Below are positions 27,326 to 40,204 of a DNA stretch of 64,000 nucleotides, piece by piece. The notes under the pieces are model-generated. The model saw only the letters and a list, made by a program, of their open reading frames with translations, did no database searches and had not been told where the DNA came from. Origin of the DNA: Bolinopsis microptera (Eukaryota > Ctenophora > Tentaculata > Lobata > Bolinopsidae); contig NC_087076.1 of assembly GCF_026151205.1 (NCBI RefSeq), forward strand, positions 10,268,902-10,332,901, written 5' to 3'. Positions within the stretch are counted from its first letter, which is position 1. Each line of letters opens with the position of its first letter. Both the position numbers and the translations under genes were made by a program.

Positions 27326-30300
27326 ACTTCCCAGTTAATTCCCTGCAGTGCATGTGCCAGCAAGCCTTACGTAAAACACATGGTGGCACGGTGAAGTTGT
27401 GTACCAAGGTACCAGAACTCACTGGAGCATGTTCTGCTGACTGGTGCTGCAACTCTATAGTCTCTACTACTAGTAGAGTTTCACAGCGGTGGTGTAATGC
27501 AGCTCCTCGGACACCCCTCCCCCTTTCCCTCTCTCCCTCCCCTGCTCCTGGCCACACATTCCTGAGGCTCCCTCTCCGGTAGGAACCCTGAGGAATGTGT
27601 ACAGGATCCTGGTAGAGTGGTCACCCTGTGGTATGTGACGGTCTGGTGCTGATGAAACACTAGCAGTAGCCTGGACAGGTAGACCGTGTTGTCTGAGTGA
27701 GGGCTGACTAGAATTATACGCAGGGATGTGCGGCCCAGTATTTTAAACATCTGGTTAGGTAGATACCACCAACTACATAGATATGAATCTATATCAGTGA
27801 GCAGCTATTATTATATCCTCACTTTTACTGCATCACTGGATATTTTCTCTGGATATCCTTCATTACATTTGGGTTCCATTAGCCGTATCGAGCTAATTTA
27901 CCCTGCGGTTTGGTAGCCCTGCCTAATCAGTGCCTTTAATACGTGTGCGGCCTTTAATATTTAGTGTGCGGTTGTCTCTGACGCTTACAAATCGTAAATC
28001 TCTTTCTTGGTCCAGCTTGCTTGCGGAAACAATCTGGATCACGCGACTTTTGCATTCTGGAAATTCAACATTTTCCACCTTTGAATCAAAGGTGGAAAAT
28101 GTTGAATTTCCAGAATGCAAAAAAAATCAAAGTTTGATTCACCGTTACAAGCTTTTCTGTGGAGAACTCATGGTCAGTACTGCCGGTTCTCACTTACTTA
28201 TAACAATTCAAGTACTGTCACACGAATGAGCACGTATTAGAGGGACTATAAGTGATTACCTTCGAGTGATGAGTATCGTTGTGGCAATTTGTTCACAAGA
28301 AATGTCCCTAACGGGGATAATTAGTCTCGGTGGCGGCCTCATTCCATGCTGCAGCTCAGATCATCCGAACAAAATAATGGTACTTGTTCCACTTGTCTGT
28401 GAGTCATATTGTTAAGGGAGGTGTACGTGCCCAGTGCCCACCGATCAGTAAAAGGAGCCAACCGTCTTTTCGAACGAACGCTCTTTTTATAAAATGCAAT
28501 CTTTTCATGAAAATTCTATTTTTGTATGCCCTATTGCTATTTTTGTCTCTAGAGAGCAGTTTGGATCCTCTTTGTGCGACTCTCTGCAGATTTTTCTCAG
28601 TGTTGCTGGTGCATCATGGCGTCTCGTCCCTCATAAACTCCGACTTATAGCCCTACTCTGGACCCGAAATGACTTCAATCGATTCAATCTATTGAATCTT
28701 GGTGCGAAGCCCTGCTGTAAGTTAATTCGACGTAGCTAAGACGCAGATCATATTAACTTCACTTTGTGTTGATCACATATAATGTTGATGGGGTGGTGGA
28801 GCGTGTAGATACGTGTGGAGTTATGTACACACTCGTTACATGCCCATAGTTCCTTACATTCCCAGCTAGCACTCGTTACCTAGTGGTCGTCACGTACCCA
28901 GCCCCGGTCCGTCCAGTGTGTACATTCAATCAGCACTCCTTCACCGCGAACCATACAACCTCTGGTACTGGAAGTTATTTGGTGGCTGCTGTTTCCTGCC
29001 TTCCTTTTTCCTTAATTGCTTGTTTCTCATTATAAGCTACTGCCAACCTCTGCTTTGGCCGTCATAATTTCCTTCTCTGCCTATTTCTTTCTCTTTAGTC
29101 CTCGTTGACCCTCCTCCTAGTATTTCCTTCTTTGCTTATTTCTGTCCTATTTTATCGCGCCCTCCCTCACCCGTCCCGCCTGTGGCTACATATCCGAGTA
29201 GTTTCACTGACTATCGTGCGGTTTCTAACGACTCATTTCTCAGCTTAACTCAGTCCTCAAAGTCTTGTGAATATTAACACCCTTTTGTTGTGATGACCCT
29301 AGTTTTCTCTTCCTCAGCTCCTGGTATCCCGTTCTCTGGAACCCTCACTCAAGTAATCACATTTCTGCATATTTTTATCTTTAAATAGAATACCGTTTAA
29401 AGCGGTTTGAAGTAATCTAATTCCTGCATTATTTGTATATGGCTACTAATGATAAAGCCGATAAAAACCATTCACTGTAACCATGGTGTCTGCCTGGCTT
29501 CTTATCAACCTACAGGACCGCCAACAACCTGGCAATTGCAAAATTGTTGTATTTTTTTGTTTTTATCGCGGAAAAAAACAGTCACAAGATGCCGGATGAG
29601 ATTTGTCTGATAAAGAACTTCAGTGTCGAGTCTCAACTTGTGCTTGCCTTTGTTTTTGTTACTTCATCCGTACCTTTAAGGCTTGAAGTTATCTTTTTAA
29701 ATCTAGTGATAATTTGTACCTGTTATAAAGCCCGATCAAATAACTGATCGAAACCAGAACTTTCTGCGTTTTTGTGGCGTCCTGATTTTCAAATTAACAA
29801 CTTTGAACGTCACCAACTTGGAAGGCTACATGAATCATGCATATTTGATGAATTCATTAGGCATTCACGCATTCTTTGACTTGATTAGATCACCTCCATC
29901 GTTCTTTGAGCCGCGCTCTGCCTCACTACACCGGCTCATTTAGCTACATTTAATGAACATTATAATGCGTCACTCTCCGGACCTGTAGATTAATGGCGTT
30001 TGTTCTTACTTCTGAAACTATTCCGTCAGCAGTCCCTCTCTCTCTCTCCCTCTCTCTGGCTGGCTGGCTGGCTTGCTTGTGGCGGATAGATTGGTTACAT
30101 TACATGCAGTTAACTCTGGTGAGTCTGGAAGCTGCTACCCTGGTGCGTGTACATACACCTCCGTATGAGTGTGTCAGTACCAGTCAGCGAGCCAGTCAGC
30201 TGTGGTTGTGGGGTTGCTGCCGGCCTTTACGGCGGAGCCGCGTGTACCACGCCAGGTTAAATTTAATTGTCTGTCTGCGAAGTTACTACATCAGAGCTGG

Positions 30301-33300
30301 TGACTCTCAGAGATTTTCCATTTCGCTCACTTTGCTTTAGTGTTTTGTCCGGCCTTTCGCGATCAAAGGTCCTCGCCTTTTGTTGTGACTTTTAAATTTT
30401 AATCTCTCCTTCAGTAATTCAGTTGTAAATTGTTATTCTAAGTATAAGTCTGGGTTTATTCCTGACATGAAAATATCCGGTACCTTCTCTTCTTGACTAA
30501 GTAAGTCTGAGTATAAGTACGATACTCAAGCTAAACCCTGTAAATATCCGGTATCTGATATCCACAATCCCTTAAAGTACTCGCTACATAATACGGTGTA
30601 ACCCAGCTCCACGCTGCTTGAACTTACCACCTCCACCAGCTCAAGTAGAAACAGCCCTCAACCGGGACACACTTTTTGTAACATTACATGTGTTTATCTA
30701 ACTTATAACTTCTAACTCATTACAAAGCTCTCAACACATGATAAGCGCCTCTATTATATAATTGGATTTAAGACACCGGTCCGGAGAGAGAATATTACTG
30801 AATTCCTCGACCGTGTTCAGTCCGTAATCTTTTCCATAAACCTACGATTTATGTCCTGAATATTATATCCTAACTTTCTGGAAGGCTCACAGACCGGCAC
30901 CGCACGGTTGACGACTTTTGGAATTAGATTACTTTTTGAGCCCTAATTTAACTGTAAGTGAAGCCCCGCCTCTTACCCCCTCCCTCTTTTCTCCCCCTAG
31001 GCTGCGCTTCATTTACCGACTCTCTCACCTCTCTCTTTGTCCACTGTAACCAAGTTCTCCATACACTTCCAGCATTACTGTAGACATGTGTGACTGGGTC
31101 GGGCGATAATTTAAACTAATTTATATTGTCAGTTGTCCAGTTCTCTTTCTTTCAAGCGGTGAGTATTACCCCGTGCTTTATAGTACCGGTATACGCTCCA
31201 CTGCTTTAGCTTGTTCTCGGTGCAGTATCCTTTCTTCTCTTTTTATCGTTTTGTCATCTCCGTGCTCCAAGCTCACACGTGATGAGCGATCAGTTCACCT
31301 GTATTTGTCGAGTACTATAAGATTACCACTACATCTGATAACGTAACTCAGAGTCAGGCCTTAAATCAGTATTAAACTTTGCTACACCTAGTATCTCCTG
31401 TAAGTAAAGTAAGTGAGGGTCCGTGAGGGTCCGCTTTTTTTAAACACGTATAACCCTCCTCTTTGATGTGTCATAATAATGTTCTCGAAAGCTAAAATCT
31501 TAAGCTTCTTTGCAAAGATAGAAAAATATATGCACTTTGACATTTCAGACGGCAATATATGATAATGGGGCCCTTCCTTCATTCTCCTTCATGTCCCCCG
31601 ACCCTTTTGTCATGTCACTGCGATCGTGATTGGCTCCTCAGAAGTGGCTGCCGTCAAGCTGCAACTCTGCAACTTTTACACCGTAATATATCTCTATCTT
31701 ATTATGTTGCAATTCGATTGCAGCTGATGTCCTTATGTTGCGTCACCTCCTCTTTTTGACCGATGTAATCTCATCAGTATAGTTGAAATGAGGTTAGACA
31801 CCTGAAACAATTGATTCAGTCTCCCCAGCCTCCAAGACACGCGTGACAGACATTAATTTCCATTAGTTTCTGGAGTTAGTTCCGTTTGATCTGGTATTTG
31901 ATCTGGTATTTTATCTCAGTATTTAGAATAGTTTCTAAGTTCGTTACCCCCGAGTTACCAAAGATCTGTCCGGATGTCTGACGGTCCTCTCCTCGTGTGC
32001 AACTAATTCTGATCATCAGCTACATACCATGTTTTCCCGTATTTTATTTCCGAATCTCTGTCTTTTCTTACCTTGTCCCTGTATCCAATTTTTCATTTTT
32101 CTCGGATCCTGTCATTCGTAGTCGTGTGTTTCAAATCAGAGGTTAATATTGCGGGCTCCAGCCTCCAAATAACCTCCATATCTGTATTCTAAAGTTTGAA
32201 TCCCGGAGTTTTGACTCTAAGGAAACCGAGCATATTTTACATTTCTATTGGTCGATGATCTTTTATTTATGACAAGGATAGATTGGCATTGAATTATTGT
32301 AATTTTCATGGCCTAATTCTTCGTCTAAAATCACCTACGTTATGCATTTGTAAAATTGTTACAGCACAGCTAGCAGCTACTCGCAACCTATCAAATTTCT
32401 CAAGTACATCACAAAGTTATGAAAATAAAATTATTCAGATGATTGCTCCGTTGTTAGGTCATGGTTCACCAGCATACACAAACTACCTAGATACCATGAT
32501 CTAATACCTTCACCTAATAACGTTATTATTTTTGGGGTATTGTCTCTCCCTCCCTCCTTAATATAAGCCGTCAAATCCGGGCTAATTTGATGCTGGAGAC
32601 GGCAGGACTGTCAAGATGCGCGGACACATGATATATAAATAGCGGTATTATTGGTAACCAAATTCCGCAGCTTCCCCCTTTAAAACCCTGCACTTTCGGC
32701 CCACTTTAAATAACGGTTTATGTAACGAGTTAAGGTACCGAGTATGATTCTGTGTTTAGCGGAGCATTATATTCAGTGATTGTTAAACCTATATATATGC
32801 ATTGTTCGAGTCGTCTCCCGATTAACGAGCCCTGTTTTCAAGTAGGATCGTCTCTCTAATTTTCCAGAAGAATACTCAGAATAACCTGCACAATTCTCTG
32901 AGGACCATGTTAGCCTCACACCACAGCTTTAATTCAAGGGTTTACTTCCTTTAAGTTAGTTCTGACAACCATACATCAAGGTTCACTTCCCCTATTTTAT
33001 AATTAAACCTAAAGCTAGTGGTTCCTTCCTTCATTTCGCAGTACCATGCATTAAAAATTGACTTCCTCAAATATTAGATTTTGATACCGCCACCCACGTA
33101 GTGTTTCAACATAAAACACCCGAACCACGAATATTTATAGCACAACTCCCCTCAACTTAAAACTTTAATTTCGATGACAACTTTTCAAGGATCCAATTCC
33201 TGTATCTTTAACGCAGTCCTGACAACCACAAACACTTAGTTTACTTCCTTGTTTACTATGTTCCGACCTCAGCATACTTAGAACCACAAATAGTTGTCAT

Positions 33301-34500
33301 CGTATCCTTTGTATGCCGGACAATAACTACATCTAATTCTAATCCTGCAACTCAACACTACTCCTTAAATCTCAACCGGCTGTTTACATCCGCCCTTTCT
33401 CTGTTTTCGTTTGATTTGTTTCATACCCCTCACTGAGGAGTCCTCAGCATCCAGGGGATCTATTAAATAGTGGAATATGGTCATAACTGGTGTGTTAAAT
33501 TAGATTTTATTCACATTATCTATTGTTCACAACATATCCGGTCCCATGACATCCTGCTAACCAGATGCCCACTCTTCTAAACTCAATTACAGAGGCCGGC
33601 GTGTTATAACGTGTACCACCAGGGCTCTGTTACCGCCACTATAGCAGGGCTCGGTGTGATTGTAGTGAGCACAGGTGTTCCCCGGCCGGCGTCTGTACGG
33701 GACACACGGCCCCGGGACGTGCTCCTCTCTCGTTCTGTGAGTGGTGTTGTAAGTGTGAGTTATCACATTCACGTACACTGTGGGCTGGCTCCGGTTATGT
33801 TGTGGTTTGTGGTTTGGAGGGAGCCGCCAGGCTCGGAGGGCGTTGTGACTGAGTGTACGTGTATCGAGGGCTCGTTTCAGACTTGCATTTTCTATATTTC
33901 TGCTGGTCAATTTGCTATGGAAATTATCCCATGATAATTCCAGAATATTTATCGGAAAGATATCCTGAAATGTCATTTAGCTATTATAAACGATTTAGAA
34001 AACGGCCGAAACGACCCATGAAATTCTTTAATAGGGCCAAATTGATTGCAAGTAGGCCGAATTATTTCTGAATCTTCTTTGAAAAACCTCTCTCAACTAT
34101 CATGTTAATTTAATCACAAAGGTTATATCGTGCAGGGGCGACCAGAAAGCCCTTTATTATTTATATCTGCCCAAATTGACTGCAAACGGGCTGAATTTGT
34201 CCTGACTTTCTTAAAATCTTCATGGACGTACCGGGTCGTACCACGACATCTAGTTGCTTTAGCTTGCTGCTGTAATTTTATCCCAATTTACTCTTGGATT
34301 CAATTACAAGGAATTTCTTTTGATACGCAAAAATTCAAAGTACTAAATAGTTTTTCCGTCTTTGACTTGGTTGGCTTTTTTGACTTTTTAACTCATGCAG
34401 TACAGGTGAATCTCAGCTCAGATATTAGTCGGTTGTTGTCAAAAATGACATTTATTCGTTTCCCTTTGCAACTCTAATAATAATCTTGAGTATCCTCTAG
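27323..34500. other. Intron, no gene seen
   Basis: About 7 kb of anonymous sequence apart from the palindrome at 28048-28122. Short CT tracts occur near 30036. The frames here (for example 29544-29747, 29993-30340, 33587-33976) show no recognisable domain. Confidence 0.5.
28048..28122. repeat. Perfect palindrome, 37-bp arms, 1-base spacer
   Basis: The arm starting TTTTGCATTCTGGAAATTC (28048-28084) is followed after one A by its exact reverse complement (28086-28122). Confidence 0.95.
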
Positions 34501-34518
34501 ATTCTAAATCCAGCATTG

Positions 34519-34572
34519 GAACCTATCGAGGTCACGTGTGAACCTATCAAGGTCACGTGGTGTCGTCACGTG
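34519..34572. promoter_or_regulatory. Cluster of three CACGTG E-boxes
   Basis: CACGTG occurs at 34533-34538, 34554-34559 and 34567-34572. The first two lie in near-identical 21-bp repeats (GAACCTATCGAGGTCACGTG and one with CAAGG). CACGTG is the binding site of Myc/USF-type bHLH factors. It lies about 2.3 kb upstream of the candidate first exon at 36919, so a regulatory role is possible but unproven. Confidence 0.4.
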
Positions 34573-34730
34573 CCTTTACTGCACCTCCCACTGTACAGTG
34601 CGCACTTTCAACCCACCCTGATCTCTGTTCTAGTATAAAGTTCCCGCTAATTTAGACTCCTCCGTCCAGAACCCACTGTGCCAATCAACAATTCCAGGCT
34701 TGGAGATTGGGTACGAGTAGTACTAGGGCA

Positions 34731-34880
34731 GTTTGTACCTGCTCTTCCGAAATCCCCGTTTCTAGGTAGTTGTACCTGCAGTTCCCCGTTTCTAAGTAGT
34801 TGTACCTGCTCTTCCGAAATCCCCGTTTCTAGGTAGTTGTACCTGCAGTTCCCCGTTTCTAGGTAGTTGTACCTGCAGTT
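34731..34880. repeat. Minisatellite of 30- and 42-bp units
   Basis: About five units carry GTAGTTGTACCTGC followed by either CTCTTCCGAAATCCCCG or AGTTCCCCG and then TTTCTAG. Long and short units alternate. Downstream (about 34960-35030) is a loose cluster of GAACCTAA motifs. Confidence 0.88.
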
Positions 34881-36918
34881 CTCATGTTTGTGATAACCTT
34901 TGTGCCTGTTACTGTGTGTTAGTCCCAGGGACCGACAGTGTTACCTTCCCACGCAGTAATAGAGAACCTAACGGAACCTAATTGGGAACCTAACAGAAAA
35001 CAACAGAACCTAATAGTGAACCTGGATATAGCGAACATGGTCCTCTCTCCGTCACTTAATCCGGGGCTACCTGTTTACCTACTTCTAGTATGTGACCTGT
35101 GACCTGTATAGTAGTAAACATTCCGCTCTAGTTAACATGTTAACTGGATATTTTAACCCTCCTCGCTAGTTTTACCCTCCCCCGGCCGTTTGACTTGTGA
35201 GTTGATGATTAGGTGGTATTATTGCCGCATTACCGCTGAATTAATACCACATTAATCTGCTCATACTGAGTCAGCTGCTCCTACTCGCATGCTGTGCCAG
35301 ATGGATTAAATTATCACTCCTAATCTTGGTCAAGGTACTTACTCCCCCATTGATTCAGTTTCTCTTTAGTAGTTGTGGGCCTCTCTGAGTCTGACGAGTT
35401 GTTGTGAACATTATTGAACCATGCTGTTCTGCTCATAATAATTTGATATTTAATTTGATTTTAGTTTCAAGTTTAAAATGAAATTTTAACATTCTAGTTG
35501 GCTTATTTTTCCCACGATCTAAATCACTCCATCCCCTCCTCCTCCTCCCAGCAGACACATGTAGCTCCTTGTCAGCGGAACATTATCTTTTTATCACCTA
35601 TCCTTCTATAAACTGGCTACTTCTCGTTTTTCTCATTTAAATTATCGTCTATGATGTTTCTACTTTATGTTTCTATTTTATCTATCTCTTACAGATTTTC
35701 CTGCACTAGAACTTAAAACTCTCTCTCCTCACCGAGACTGGAATTTAAATAAAGCATTTTTAATTTATATCAAACATTGTCCTGGCAGGGGTAAGGTTTC
35801 CGTTCCCTCTTCCGTTTTAAATTTGTTGTTTAATTCAGCTTTCTTTCAGATTCCTGAAATTCCTTATGTTTTATGCATTTACACATAATTATATCCCGAT
35901 TTACGTAATTCTGGGTGCCCATTGGTGCACGCACGGTTAATGGTGGTGTAAGATTTATCGTAAAGCATTTAGTGAGTGCTTGTAACCCTTTACATCCCAC
36001 TTTTTCCTGCTTTTTCGACCCACGAACGAAGTCATTATTACTCTCCTACTCGGAGTAAGCGCCAAACCTTCAATTTTTCGCCGTATATTCCAAAAAATGA
36101 GGCTTCCTCCTCTTCTAAGTTATTCAGAATATATAATACGATATATCTTTACTTTCATATAGCGGGTTTCATCAGCCTGTCAGACAGTCACGGAGTACGT
36201 GCCTTACCTAAACTAATTCCTCGTAATTTGAACGTTTCTTGACTATATTATAGCTTACATTCTCTAGATCTCTCGTTACAATACGTGCTGTGCTTTAAAT
36301 CTTTAGGCAGGGCAGTTTTTTCTGTTCTGTTGAACTTTCTTGACGTAGCTGGATACTTGACGAAAGTATAATTTAATTGATGCGTGATGGTTTGGTTATT
36401 CGCACACTACAATTTAGTCAACTAATAACTCTTCATCAGCCGTTTTTATTGATTCGCGATACCATAACCGTTTAATCTTATTTTATTGATAGCGATGACT
36501 ATAGTGTTGCCAAATTAAATAGGTTCCTGAATCCAACATGAAGCTCTAGCACCCACTTCAAATGCACCCGAAAAAAATTAGAAGAGGGTGCACTTTTATT
36601 TAAGGGCCAATACCATCTGACAACACTATGGTGATAGCTGAGATATTATGCTCACTTCTGGTACCTTTATACTGAGTTCGATAATAGAGTAAATATTATC
36701 TTACTTATATGTCTCCCTACTAGCCCTAACATAAGTAAAAGAGAAGAACCAAATGTCAGCAACTCCCCTTCTCTCCAACCACCCAACTACAACAACACTG
36801 CACCCTCTCTAAAGACCAGATCACAACACTACCGACCTGAAGATCACACAGCGGATATTATCCAGATATTAGTACCACCCTTGAGAGAGCCGTATTTGCT
36901 GTACGTTCTCTGAGAAGG
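34881..36918. other. Intron; candidate small fold-back element at 36498-36644
   Basis: Mostly anonymous. Near its right part, GACTATAGTGTTG (about 36498) and CAACACTATGGTG (about 36620) form inverted ends around roughly 130 bp, like a MITE, with no target duplication I can fix. Confidence 0.4.
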
Positions 36919-36997
36919 ATGCCGACTCAAGCTAATGGACAGATCAGGGGTCGGAGGTACTCTCTCCCCAGCATGCCGTCTAATGTTGCCCGTACAG
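36919..36997 (+). CDS. Candidate alternative first exon b (MPTQANGQIRGRRYSLPS...)
   Basis: ATG at 36919 opens 26 codons to a donor CAG|GTAAAC in phase 1. The peptide carries R-R-Y-S-L-P-S, a typical R-x-x-S basophilic-kinase or 14-3-3-like site, matching the style of the other N-terminal exons. In-frame sequence upstream reaches a TGA near 36840 with only weak acceptor candidates, so a first exon is favoured. It can splice in phase to 39245 (about 81 residues in all) or to 44153 (about 774 residues with DH-PH). Confidence 0.5.
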
Positions 36998-39244
36998 GTA
37001 AACATTTTCAATGAAATCTTTACATTTTCAATCCGAAAACTACTAATTTAGGAGTTAAATGATTTTAGTTCTTTATTTTTGTTTTTCATCTCTTACTGGG
37101 TTTGTTTAAATGGTAATCTTGAAACTGTCGATGTGTTGCTTATCTTGGTTCACAACATACTAGGGGTTGGAAAATTTTCTTGAAAATTGGCCATTGGGAC
37201 AATGAGGGTATTTTCGCTAATTAGGGACAAAGAGGTGTCGGGGTTAAAGGGAGCAGGAGGGGGGGGGGACATTGCACCATCATTTACATTCTAGAATACG
37301 TCAACGTGAGGCAAAGTTAACCGCCACTAATAACCCATATTAGTAATACAATAATAATAACCCATATAATATATATTATATTAATGTAGAGCTTCACCTC
37401 TGTTTGGTACTCCACTTTGGCCAGACACCTTTCGGGGACTTTTAGTCGCTTATCAATATATCGAATTGGTTTTTCAATGGTCTAATATCCCTGAATATGC
37501 CAATCTTCACCCGGGAGGAAGTTCCATAAATGTCACATATAAAATGAGACGTTATCCGTTACGGATTATCATGCCACTCAAATAAAATCTCTGTCATTTT
37601 CACATTAAAATGTTTCCTATCAAACTGACTCTCTTTGATCAATTTGTTGTGCCTGGCACGGAAATGTAAAATTCCTCGTTAAGTTAGCATTCTTAGAATT
37701 TTACATAACATATATATATATATATCGATGAATATATCAACGTATAAAATACTCTCCAATCATATTTAAGGCACGAGGGAGGGCGTTTTTCTTCAGTCAA
37801 ATCCAGCAAATTGTACTGTAAAATTAACACGTCTTGTTATCTACAAAACCCTCAAACGGAGATATGATTGTCTGTGTGTCCTTGCCCGTGCGGCTAGACG
37901 CCCCACGTTTCCCAAATTGCCGAATTTACAGCTGGTTAGAGTTCTTACTTCTTTGATCTATGTGTGTCACAAATTTTGCATCTAATTTTAGAAGAATTTT
38001 ACGCTCCACGAATCACGGCCGTCAAATCTCAATTGATAAGCATCTGCTTACTAATTTGAGGCGGAATACCTTGAGATCATCATCTAATTCTGGGTGATCT
38101 CAGAATATGTGTTACAACTGTGGTCGTGTAACGGTAAAATTAGCTTGGGCCGCGTACATTCCACGCTAGGTTACGCTGAGCTGTTACGCAACGGCCCTTT
38201 TCAACGTTCACGTGCCGCCGCGCAAAGTGCTACATTCCCTCAGTGTAACATGTAGGGCGTGCAGGTTAAATCACTGCTAATTTGAACGGTAAACCTTAGC
38301 AGTTCAGCTATTGCTGGGGAGGGATTTCACGGTTGGGTCCCACACCTGGGTTGTGCTTTGTTATAGTTGCATTAACTTGTAGCTCTTGATCTGCAGCCCA
38401 GAGAAGCTCTGCAGCTTAATAATCAGATTTTTAGACATGTATGGACTTTGTTTTATAGGGTGTTGACTCTCGGCTCTTCTGGCACACTAAATATGATAAT
38501 ATTATGTGTTATATTATATCTTCTTTATAATATTATATGAGTATATGTTAGCTGATATAATTGTCCTAAGTATGTGTACTCACACATAGCCTATCAAACA
38601 TACTGTGTGCGGTTTGACCTGATCTCTGGATGGCTGCCAGCTGCTTGTTCTATAACCAATGGGAGCTGTTGGTTATGGAGGGCAGCCACTTCCTTTGGAA
38701 AGCAGCCAGTTCCGGTATAAACGCTTCCTCTCTCTCCTCTTGGTTTAGCCACTCTCTGATGCTCTGAAACAACGTACTCATGACACCCAATATTGGCATG
38801 GATACTGGTCATGTGTATCCTTTTCCAAAGAAAAGGAAAAGTCATAATTCGTATAGAACTGTGGCCCCTTCCCATGTTCGAGTCTATGATTTGATACGAA
38901 CAGAAACATTTACAAAAGAATACTTATGAAAGGGTTCTTGACGTATTTCCTTGAAAGGTGTCTAGAGTATTTCATATAGACTTTCGATTTCCGTTCCGTG
39001 CAAGTTCCGGGAGTTAAACGGGTTGAGATAGCGCCTACTCCAGTAGAATTATTGGAGTCTGCAGCCAGTTTAATCGGTTTGTGTGATGCTATATCGAGAA
39101 CTGCTAAGTTGAACTGCATTGTTGAGACCCAGTCAGGATGTTTCAGTAATAAGGAACATGTTTAAGAGATAGAGAGAGTGATGGAGAGAGAGCCCGCTAC
39201 TCCTCCTAATCTGTACCTCTTCTGCACGTGATATCTACTTGCAG
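36998..39244. other. Intron, no gene seen
   Basis: It contains a G-rich run near 37258 and an AT dinucleotide run near 37711. The minus-strand frame at 38594-38875 has no recognisable domain. Confidence 0.5.
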
Positions 39245-39411
39245 CACCTCCAGCACCTTCCCCCTCCCAGCACCTCATCATGAACTTGTCCAGTTATTCT
39301 ACAGATTCTCCCGGATACAGCCCTCCTGTATCTAGATCTGCCCGTCAAGCTCCAGTATCTAACCCTGAAGTTGAAGTGTCCTGTTCCTTGTTCCAGAGTC
39401 AAGACCCCTGA
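39245..39411 (+). CDS. Candidate alternative 3'-terminal exon with stop
   Basis: Acceptor ATATCTACTTGCAG begins a phase-1 frame of 55 residues rich in Ser and Pro (for example STDSPGYSPPVS), ending in TGA at 39409-39411. An AATAAA lies 36 nt beyond the stop. Spliced after exon 5 it gives a C1 protein of about 580 residues with no GEF domain. Spliced after 36919-36997 it gives about 81 residues. An internal weak donor (CCA|GTATCT) could in principle make it a skipping-type internal exon, but the nearby poly(A) signal argues for a terminal exon. Confidence 0.6.
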
Positions 39412-39446
39412 CTCTAGTGAATTTTGAACTTTACCTGAAGTTCTCC

Positions 39447-39452
39447 AATAAA
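39447..39452 (+). terminator. AATAAA polyadenylation signal for the short C1 isoform
   Basis: A canonical hexamer 36 nt after the TGA of the candidate terminal exon. It is followed by GT-rich sequence within about 60 nt. Confidence 0.55.
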
Positions 39453-39981
39453 GTTTACGTCAGTACGAGATATATATCTCTGGAGAGAGGTGTGAAGCCT
39501 GTGATCTGCAGTCGAGCTGGTAACACCTCGTATTAGAAGCCCTACCTTTTACCAGTAATCTACCACACCGGCCCAGTAGACAGCCCCTTCTACCTCCTCT
39601 CCAAGCTCCTTCTAGAATCACCTCCGATCAGTTGGTTCAGCCTCCCCCTCTCCTCCTCCCCTGCTACTATATGTGGTGGAATGTAGGGTTGAATGTAAAC
39701 ACTCCCACCAATGTAAACAACAGGCCACGATAGGAAGTAGCAACCCAGGACGGTTATTATTAACTCACACACCACCACCCAGCAGCAGCACACTGCTAAC
39801 CGTTATAAGTGTGCTGCGTCATCTTGCTAATTGCGTTTTCTCCCACTGGACACGGCTTCTCTCATTCTCCGCCACTCTCCGTAGCTCCGTAGTAACCATC
39901 CACACGCTGCACACATACTGGTCAGCTTAGTACGTTATTTTTATTGTTTTCTGCCGCTTGTTAGTAGGAGTTGTTTAGACC
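39453..39981 (+). promoter_or_regulatory. Presumed promoter/5' UTR region of the DH-PH transcript
   Basis: About 530 bp separate the AATAAA at 39447 from the ATG at 39982. There is no TATA box near the ATG. The assignment rests only on position, between a putative 3' end and a putative first exon. Confidence 0.35.
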
Positions 39982-40204
39982 ATGACGGATCCGTTAATGA
40001 GACGATACCAGGTTAACATGGCAGCTTTGGATCCCAGACCTTTGCTATATTTCGATAAGGAGCAATCTACGGTGTTCCGGGCTCTGAGTCGACAGAGACG
40101 ACCTGCTTTTAGACAATCTTCAACTGGGGACAGCAGGAAGTTTTCGTTCAAGAAACTGGAAAAAGACAAACGATCGAAATCGTTTAGTGACATCAGGTCA
40201 ACTG
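39982..40204 (+). CDS. Candidate first exon c, main start of the DH-PH protein
   Basis: ATG at 39982 opens 74 codons to a strong donor (CTG|GTGAGT) in phase 1, matching the exon at 44153. The peptide has M-T-D-P-L-M-R-R-Y at its start and a basic end with R-K-F-S-F-K-K and S-K-S-F-S-D, again R/K-x-x-S-like sites. With the downstream exons it gives 822 residues. It is the longest and most convincing of the alternative starts, and it follows a poly(A) signal by only 530 bp. The minus-strand frame 39975-40193 is a shadow. Confidence 0.68.

Noticed and set aside
33587-33976. Overlapping frames on both strands of 107-129 codons
   Set aside because: GC-richer intron patch; no motif or splice support in either direction.
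34731-34880. Alternating long and short repeats that could suggest repeat-spacer structure
   Set aside because: The alternating parts are themselves repeated, and the context is a eukaryotic intron.
38594-38875. Minus-strand 93-codon frame
   Set aside because: No recognisable family and no supporting signals.
39975-40193. Minus-strand frame over the 39982 exon
   Set aside because: Shadow of the plus-strand exon, which has a clean phase-1 donor and matching downstream exon.
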